Part shown: positions 59,035 through 64,000 of the stretch, in pieces
How the letters are laid out: each line of letters opens with the position of its first letter
Position numbering within the stretch: the stretch's first letter is position 1
Source of the DNA: Teichococcus aerophilus
Lineage (GTDB): Bacteria > Pseudomonadota > Alphaproteobacteria > Acetobacterales > Acetobacteraceae
DNA length: 64,000 nucleotides
Assembly (NCBI RefSeq): GCF_014490485.1
Contig: NZ_JACTVA010000021.1
Location: 1 to 64,000 of the forward strand
Direction of reading: 5' to 3'
Notes under the pieces: model-generated
Told to the model about the DNA's origin: nothing
The model's database searches: none
The model's input: only the letters and a program-made list of their open reading frames with translations
Program-made: the position numbers and the translations under genes

Positions 59035-59712
59035 ATGACCATCCAAGCCTCTCCGAACTGGCGCCGCCGTGTCCTCGGCCCGCGCGTGGGCCTGCCCTTG
59101 ATGGCACTGGGGCTCGCGGCCCTGGTGCCGGGACGGCTGGTGGGGCTGGCGGAGGTGCTGCCGTCCTGGCCCAGCGCCGTCGCCGCCCCGGCGGCCCCTG
59201 CCCTGCCTACCGGGCCCGTCTCGCTGCGGGAGGGCATCGTCGCCCTGCCGCGGGTATCCGAGACGCTGGCCGGGCCGGTGCGCAGCAATCCGGTGGGCGA
59301 GGAGCGGCCCGGCGATGGGCGGCTGCTGCTGGAAGTCGGCCGCCGCCAATCCGAGATCGACCGTCGGGAGCGCGCGGTGGAACTACGCGAGGCCCGCGTG
59401 CAGGCCGCTGAAGGCCTGGCGCGCACGCAGATCGCCGAGCTGACGCGGTTGCGGGAAGAGGTGGAGCGGCTGGTGGTGCGCGAGGGCTCGGCCGCCGAGG
59501 CCGATATCGACTCCCTCGTCTCGCTATACGTCAATATGCGGCCCCAGCAGGCGGCGAAGGTGCTGGACAAGCTGGAGCCACCACGCGCCGCCACCATCCT
59601 GCTGAAGATCCCCGAGCGGCAGGCCGGGCCGATCCTGGCCAACATGGATCCGAACTCGGCACTGGCCGTGACGCAGGAAATCGCCGGACGGCGGGACGCG
59701 TTCCGCCGCTGA
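59035..59712 (+). CDS. MotE-like periplasmic protein (MgtE N-domain type)
   Basis: A 225-residue protein: N-terminal membrane anchor or signal (about 18-36), a coiled coil (EIDRRERAVELREARVQAAE), then VSLYVNMRPQQAAKVLDKLE and ATILLKIPERQAGPILANMD, the MgtE-N-like motif of MotE. MotE is a rhizobial chaperone for the motor protein MotC; a stator-assembly role is likely here, though MotC was not seen. Confidence 0.8.
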   Translation: MTIQASPNWRRRVLGPRVGLPLMALGLAALVPGRLVGLAEVLPSWPSAVAAPAAPALPTGPVSLREGIVALPRVSETLAGPVRSNPVGEERPGDGRLLLEVGRRQSEIDRRERAVELREARVQAAEGLARTQIAELTRLREEVERLVVREGSAAEADIDSLVSLYVNMRPQQAAKVLDKLEPPRAATILLKIPERQAGPILANMDPNSALAVTQEIAGRRDAFRR

Positions 59713-59837
59713 GTTTCGCCAGGACCGTCGCGGCAATAGAGCTGGGGCCAGGGATCCTCGGATGCCTGGCCCTTCTTGTTGAGGTTGTCGCGGTGAAGGC
59801 GGGGAGCCATCGTCTCCATTCTGCTGGCGAGGGCAGT

Positions 59838-60120
59838 AAGGCAGGGGAATGAATTCCCCAGACCCCATCTTTTATTTTCGGGTTTTTTGGGAGCGCTGTG
59901 GGAGCGGCCGGTCTGGGTTGGCAGAGGCGTGCTCTGCCTGCTTCATCATTCGTGTGGCTGCGCGACACGTGTTCTCTGGCGCCGTGGCCAGCAATCATCA
60001 TCGTCCTGAATTTTGGAACTTGCCTGCAGCGCTGCTGTACGTGCTGACGCGTGTCGCCTAAAACCACGCCCAACTCGCAGAAAAAAGAAGGGGTTCGGGG
60101 AGTTCTTTCCCCGACCTTCC
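59838..60120. repeat. Dispersed hairpin-ended element, copy C (convergent spacer)
   Basis: A 283-base element between the ends of the MotE-like gene (+) and the gene at 60172 (-). The left end (GGGGAATGAATTCCCC at 59844-59859 then a T-rich run) and right end (around 60079-60120) match copies A and B in inverted fashion. The interior has diverged and carries its own 7-bp dyad GGCAGAG/CTCTGCC (59920-59938). Orientation as copy B. The flanking 59713-59837 and 60121-60171 hold no gene. Confidence 0.72.
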
Positions 60121-60171
60121 TTCCCCTTCCTCACGGTTGGAAAGGCGATTGCCGCTTCGGCAGCGGGTGCG

Positions 60172-60834
60172 TCAGCGCGGTTCGGCCGGGATGGCGTCGC
60201 TGCGGCAGAGCAGGCGCTCAGCGCGCTCGGGTGCCACGGCGAGGTAGCCATGGGCCACCTGTAGCGCGTAGCCGCCTTCGGCCAGGGCGGTCAGGAAATC
60301 CCCACCCTGGCGGGAGAAGCCGGTGATGGGGAAGGCCAGGTCGCAGTCCAGCAGGCCGGCTTCGCCGGCGCTGGTGGCCATGCCGGGCAGCAGGCCGCGT
60401 GCCAGCAGCAGCATGGCATCCATGGAGGCAGCGGTGGCGATGGGCCGCGGCGTCATGACCAGCCCGGCGGGTTGGATGCAGAGCTGCCAGGGCAGGTCGC
60501 TCTGCGGCGTGTGGCGGATGGAGATCTGCCAGCCATCGCGTCGGGCCTGCCATTCGCCGAGACCGGCGAGTTGGAAGGAGAGGAGCTGGTCGTTCATGGC
60601 GGCGGGTGGCACCGGCAGGGTGATGGCCAGGCGCAGGTTCCGCAGCCGGGAGGCGAGGCGGCGATCCCGCCGGTGATGCCACCAGCCGGCGACACCGGCC
60701 ACCGCCAGCGGTATCAGGCCGAGGGCGGTGGGGGTTTGCCCGGGCAGCCCGGCCAGGATGGCGCCGGCGCCGGCGGTGCCGAGCAGGGCGGCGGAGGTCA
60801 GGATGCTGGGGCCGTATTGGCGCCGTTGCGGCAT
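60172..60834 (-). CDS. Hypothetical inner-membrane protein
   Basis: A 220-residue protein with two hydrophobic segments near residues 12-30 and 35-50 (ILTSAALLGTAGAGAILAGL, LGLIPLAVAGVAGWW), then a soluble domain with several tryptophans (GLGEWQARRDGWQISIRHTP). No family is recognised. The ATG at 60834 excludes an upstream extension through the motif dyad. Confidence 0.65.
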   Translation of the reverse strand: MPQRRQYGPSILTSAALLGTAGAGAILAGLPGQTPTALGLIPLAVAGVAGWWHHRRDRRLASRLRNLRLAITLPVPPAAMNDQLLSFQLAGLGEWQARRDGWQISIRHTPQSDLPWQLCIQPAGLVMTPRPIATAASMDAMLLLARGLLPGMATSAGEAGLLDCDLAFPITGFSRQGGDFLTALAEGGYALQVAHGYLAVAPERAERLLCRSDAIPAEPR

Positions 60835-60889
60835 GGGAGTGCTCCGCGAGAGGGTTTTTCCGGAACTCACTCTCGGCGCAAATTGCAAA

Positions 60890-60931
60890 TTTTTCGCAAA
60901 GGAATGGAGGTCTGGAAAATTATGCGAAAAA
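60890..60931. promoter_or_regulatory. Inverted TTTTTCGCA dyad upstream of 60995 gene
   Basis: TTTTTCGCA (60890-60898) and TGCGAAAAA (60923-60931) are perfect 9-bp inverted copies, the latter part of an exact reverse-strand TTTTTCGCAT. They lie in the 160-base gap between divergent genes starting at 60834 and 60995. Confidence 0.6.
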
Positions 60932-60994
60932 TGGTTTGACGAGAGATGTGCGAATTGCGACGAAGAGTCGTACCCCCATGCTAGCGAGGCCACC

Positions 60995-61297
60995 ATGACC
61001 CCCACCCTGCCCGCCCCCGACCTGACCCTGTGGGGCGAAGCCGTGATGGCCAAGGCGGCCTCGCTCGGCCGCCGTGATGGCCTGGCGGGCCAGCCGCGCG
61101 ACTTCACCCTGGAAGATATCGGTGGCGAGGTGGGGATCGTCGAGACCATGCGGCAGGACCGCATCGGCGGTACGCTGCCGCTGCCGCAGTCCCGCCTGCT
61201 GCTGGCGGCGGTGAAGCAGTGCTACGTGGCCGGTTACCACCACGGCGGCGACGTGCGGCGGGAGAAGCAGCGCCGTTTCCCCGCTTCTCCCGCTTGA
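60995..61297 (+). CDS. Hypothetical protein
   Basis: A 100-residue cytoplasmic protein from ATG 60995, no recognised domain. The core LTLWGEAVMAKAASLGRRDG ... LLLAAVKQCYVAGYHHGGDV looks helical and metal-friendly (two histidines, one cysteine) but no motif is certain. It faces the lytic transglycosylase gene and is preceded by the motif dyad. Confidence 0.58.
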   Translation: MTPTLPAPDLTLWGEAVMAKAASLGRRDGLAGQPRDFTLEDIGGEVGIVETMRQDRIGGTLPLPQSRLLLAAVKQCYVAGYHHGGDVRREKQRRFPASPA

Positions 61298-61304
61298 TCC
61301 GACG

Positions 61305-62318
61305 TCAGATCGTGCCGCCGGCATAGGCGCGCCGGGCCTCGCTCACGCTGGCCGGCACGCCTTCCTGCCGCATGGCGCCGAGCAGGGCGGCGGGCAGTTC
61401 GGTCCGCTCGCCCGCCGCGCCGATTTCCTGCGCCGCCTGCCCCCGTCCCATGCGGTTGAACACCTCTACGAGTGCGGAGGTCATCATGCGCTCCGGCGCC
61501 TGGGCGACCCGGCTCGGCGAGCCGCTGCCCCACCAGAACGGCTCCGCGCTGGCGATGGCGGTGCCGGGCGCGGCGTTGGTGGCGACGGCATCGAAATCCA
61601 CCGGGCCGACCGGTGCCGCCAGGCCGAGCTGCGCATAGACCCGGCCGACCTTGCCACGGATATTGTCCAGAAACTGGCTGGCGGAAAGCGGCGCGCCGTC
61701 GCTGCCGCGGAACAGGTTGGCATTGGCGCGCGCGGCTTCCGGCAACAGGTCAGAGGCCGCCCGATTCGGCGCATCGGCTACCGCGCGCAGCAGCTTGCCG
61801 GCGCCGTTGGTGCCGAGGAAATGGCCGAGATACAACTCGCCGACATCCGGCCGCCGGCCCAGCGCCGGTGCCAGTGCATCCGACACATCCTTGAGATGCT
61901 CGGCGCCCAGGCGGGCGGAGATTTCCGGGTTGTCGCGCAGGGCGAGGATGCGGCTGCGCTCCGCCGCATCGGCGACCGTCAGGCGGCCGCTGGGGCTGCG
62001 GGTGATGAGGCTGGCTTCGTTGGCCAGGCCGTGGTCCGCGCCGTGCTGGCGCACCGTATCCAGCCAGGTCTGGTCGATGAACTGGAACAGGCCGCGCGCG
62101 GAGGAGGTCGGCGCCTGGGCATTGGCCTGGAAGCCGCTTTCGATGGCCGCCTTGGCGGCGAGCACGCCGAAGCCGACGCCCGTGCTCTCCGCCGCGCTGC
62201 GCAGCGCGCGCGTGACGTTGCTGGAGACATTGTAGCGGCCGAGGGTTTCCGTCTGCGCCGCGCCATCCTGGGCGGCGCGGGGGCGAAGCAGGTCCGGCAA
62301 GGCGACCGGGTTGGGCAT
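61305..62318 (-). CDS. Lytic transglycosylase (SLT-like), probable flagellar
   Basis: A 337-residue protein with a goose-lysozyme/SLT-like domain in residues about 30-180: catalytic-type glutamate in LAAKAAIESGFQANAQ and the ARGLFQFIDQTW motif (family G-L-M/F-Q). No signal peptide is obvious, so it may be secreted through the flagellar export system, as FlgJ or SltF are. It probably clears peptidoglycan for the rod because FlgJ here lacks its hydrolase half. ATG 62318 is preferred to 62390, which crosses the motif upstream. Confidence 0.78.
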   Translation of the reverse strand: MPNPVALPDLLRPRAAQDGAAQTETLGRYNVSSNVTRALRSAAESTGVGFGVLAAKAAIESGFQANAQAPTSSARGLFQFIDQTWLDTVRQHGADHGLANEASLITRSPSGRLTVADAAERSRILALRDNPEISARLGAEHLKDVSDALAPALGRRPDVGELYLGHFLGTNGAGKLLRAVADAPNRAASDLLPEAARANANLFRGSDGAPLSASQFLDNIRGKVGRVYAQLGLAAPVGPVDFDAVATNAAPGTAIASAEPFWWGSGSPSRVAQAPERMMTSALVEVFNRMGRGQAAQEIGAAGERTELPAALLGAMRQEGVPASVSEARRAYAGGTI

Positions 62319-62337
62319 GGTGGGGGTCTCCGCGGTT

Positions 62338-62372
62338 ATGCGAAAAATCGTGTAGCACGACGCGATGCGAAA
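62338..62372. promoter_or_regulatory. Paired ATGCGAAA motifs between transglycosylase and motA
   Basis: Exact reverse-strand TTTTTCGCAT (ATGCGAAAAA, 62338-62347) and ATGCGAAAT (62365-62373) are direct copies 27 bases apart in the 122-base gap between the divergent genes. Confidence 0.6.
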
Positions 62373-62440
62373 TGATATGAGCGAACGCATCGGCCCCCTC
62401 CGGTCCGAGCAGCATCGCCACAGTCAGGGCCCCTTCATCG

Positions 62441-63334
62441 ATGATCCAGATCGCCGGCATAATCGGAGTCTTCGTCGCCATCTTCGGCGGCTACCTCATC
62501 GCGGGCGGCCATCTGGCCGTGATCATCCACGCCGTCGGGCCGGAGATGATCATCATCGGCGGGTCGGGCGTCATGACCATGCTGATCTCCAGCGACGGCG
62601 CCGGCATGATGAAGGTGGGCAAGTCGCTCGGCCAGGTCTTCAAAGGCTCGCGCTGGAAGAAGGCCGATTACAGCGACATGCTGAGCCTGCTCTATCTGCT
62701 GCTGCGCACGCATCAGAAGGAAGGCGCGGCGAAGCTGGAGAAGCATATCGAGAAGCCGGACAGCTCGCCGATCTTCTCCCGCTATCCGCGCATCGCGCGG
62801 GACGCGGCGGTCAGTGGCCTGATCTGCGACACGATGCGCACCATCACGCTGAACAACAAGGACCCGCACCTGGTCGGCGAGATGATGGAGGCCACGATCG
62901 AGAAGCGCGCGGCCGAGGACATCAAGCCGGCCAAGGCATTGCAGACGGTGGCGGATGCGTTTCCGGCGCTCGGCATCGTCGCCGCGGTGCTTGGCATCAT
63001 CAAGGCGCTGGGGGCGATTTCGGAAAGTCCTGAGGTATTGGGCCGTATGATCGGTTCGGCGCTGGTCGGGACCTTCCTGGGCGTGTTCCTCTCCTACGGC
63101 CTGGTAGGGCCGATGGCGGCGCGGTTGAAGAGCATCTTCGAGGAAGAGCGCCGCATGTTGGATGTCGCCCGTGCCGTCATCACCAGCTACCTGCAGAACC
63201 TGTCGCCGCAGATCTGCGTCGAGGTGGGGCGGCAGTCGGTGCCGACGAAGTTGCAGCCCAGCTTCGACCAGATGGAGGAGCAACTGCGAGAGGCCGGCCG
63301 GATGAAGTCCGATGCCGAGGGTGGCGGGGAGTGA
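62441..63334 (+). CDS. motA: Flagellar stator protein MotA
   Basis: A 297-residue stator subunit with four membrane helices: MIQIAGIIGVFVAIFGGYLI, a second at about 25-45, then VADAFPALGIVAAVLGIIKA and IGSALVGTFLGVFLSYGLVG near 165-215. The cytoplasmic loop carries the charged residues that meet FliG. Its length and GGHLAVIIHAVGPEMIIIGG block are of the proton-driven type. motB is encoded elsewhere in the island. Stop overlaps the next ATG. Confidence 0.95.
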   Translation: MIQIAGIIGVFVAIFGGYLIAGGHLAVIIHAVGPEMIIIGGSGVMTMLISSDGAGMMKVGKSLGQVFKGSRWKKADYSDMLSLLYLLLRTHQKEGAAKLEKHIEKPDSSPIFSRYPRIARDAAVSGLICDTMRTITLNNKDPHLVGEMMEATIEKRAAEDIKPAKALQTVADAFPALGIVAAVLGIIKALGAISESPEVLGRMIGSALVGTFLGVFLSYGLVGPMAARLKSIFEEERRMLDVARAVITSYLQNLSPQICVEVGRQSVPTKLQPSFDQMEEQLREAGRMKSDAEGGGE

Positions 63335-64000
63335 TGCCGATGCGCCGCAGCCTGCTGCTGGCCAGCGTGGCCCTGTGGCCTTTGCTGGCATACCCAGCCG
63401 CCGCCCAGGCGACGGCGCCCGAGGGCACGGCGGTTCGCGTCCGCACCGGCCAGCATGCCGACAAGGGACGGGTGGTTCTGCATCTGGGTTCGCTGCCGGC
63501 CTACACGATGCGAAAAATATCCAATGGCTACGAGCTGCGCCTTCGCGGGCAGTTCCCGCTGGACCTTTCGACGACGCGTCGGCTGAGCGAGCTGGCCGGG
63601 ATCGAGAGCCGGCAGGAGAACGGCGAGACCGTGGTGGTGCTGCGGACCGAGGGCGAGCAGAACGCGGAAGCGGGCGCCTTCGACGGCATGTTGTATGTGG
63701 ATCTGCGCCCGGCGCAGCCGCCGCGCACGCCGGCGACGCTGGAGGCGGCGCAGCGCCGCCTGTTGGATGACGCGGTGCGCCTGGGATTGATGAAGCCCGA
63801 GCAGGCATCCGCGATGTTGCAGGCGGCCCGGCCCGGCCAGCCGGCGGCACGGGCGGCTGCCGCGGCACCTGCCGTGGCGAGCGTGCCCGCACTGGTGGCG
63901 CCTGCCACGGATGCGCAGGCTATGGCAGCCCAGCCGGTCTCACGTGTGCCGGTTTCCCCCGGCTCCCAGCCTCTCGCTCCCGCCACTGCGGCGCCTGTGG
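63334..64000 (+). CDS. Secreted protein downstream of motA (partial, 3' end outside window)
   Basis: The first 222 codons of a gene whose ATG overlaps the motA stop (TGATG); ATG 63340 is the alternative. A signal peptide (LLLASVALWPLLAYPAAAQA) is followed by a beta-rich domain (TAVRVRTGQHADKGRVVLHL) and then an Ala/Pro-rich linker at the window edge. Large TPR or LysM-like proteins often follow motA in Rhodospirillales, but the C-terminal part cannot be seen. An exact reverse TTTTTCGCAT lies inside it at 63508. Confidence 0.68.
   Translation, partial: MPMRRSLLLASVALWPLLAYPAAAQATAPEGTAVRVRTGQHADKGRVVLHLGSLPAYTMRKISNGYELRLRGQFPLDLSTTRRLSELAGIESRQENGETVVVLRTEGEQNAEAGAFDGMLYVDLRPAQPPRTPATLEAAQRRLLDDAVRLGLMKPEQASAMLQAARPGQPAARAAAAAPAVASVPALVAPATDAQAMAAQPVSRVPVSPGSQPLAPATAAPV

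Noticed and set aside
15325-63517. The TTTTTCGCAT copies as sigma-28 (FliA) promoters
   Set aside because: The CATAA end resembles part of a FliA -10 box, but no matching -35 TAAA is seen at constant spacing, and the motif occurs in both orientations and as dyads.

Overview
The window is high-GC alphaproteobacterial DNA, most like Acetobacteraceae/Rhodospirillales of the Roseomonas kind. I infer this from the FlbT/FlaF flagellin regulators, the flagellar gene order, DUF1217-, DUF6468- and DUF4170-type proteins, a CheY-CheZ pair and an iteron-type plasmid replication initiator. No rRNA, tRNA, CRISPR array or complete insertion sequence was seen.

Layout. 1-5730: a heterotetrameric sarcosine oxidase operon (soxB-soxD-soxA-soxG, minus strand, soxG cut by the window edge) divergent from a LysR regulator with a palindromic operator between them. 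5730-7400: a replication module with a RepA/RPA-type initiator gene, a DnaA box, an array of 22-bp-spaced iterons and an AT-rich tract of tandem octamers, so this is an extrachromosomal replicon (large plasmid or chromid). 7400-8741: small genes (membrane protein, DUF4170) and poorly coding DNA. 8742-12705: trifunctional PutA with an RHH repressor domain and two inverted GTTGCA operator half-sites just upstream. 13087-15224: minC-minD-minE plus an XRE regulator as one operon ending in a strong hairpin. 15370-17823: three unknown genes, one containing a perfect copy of the origin iteron.

17838-64000 is an almost complete flagellar island: cheY-cheZ-fliK-flgD; flgB-flgC-fliE-fliQ-flhA-fliR-flhB plus a second FliL-like gene; fliI; fliC-flaF-flbT plus DUF1217 and a small protein; flgJ-flgN plus a TPR/glycosyltransferase probably acting on flagellin; a bactofilin; a degenerate integrase-like gene; a duplicated ParB-like protein; fliJ; a secreted trypsin-like protease; flgE-flgK-flgL-orf-flgI; fliF-fliH-fliN-fliP-orf-fliG-orf-motB; fliL-fliM-DUF6468-motE-like; a lytic transglycosylase; and motA with a following secreted protein cut by the window end. 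Together these supply the export gate, ATPase complex, MS- and C-rings, rod parts, hook, hook-filament junction, filament, stators and a minimal CheY/CheZ output. flgA, flgF, flgG, flgH, fliD and cheA/W/B/R are not in the window.

Three non-coding patterns stand out. (1) The 10-mer TTTTTCGCAT, exact in nine places on either strand and often paired with a second copy 20-35 bp away, sits at most flagellar operon boundaries and looks like the site of an unidentified regulator. (2) A dispersed element of about 260 bp with terminal hairpins occupies three gaps between convergent genes and looks like a mobile double terminator. (3) Origin iterons recur away from the origin, including an 18/18 match inside a coding sequence.
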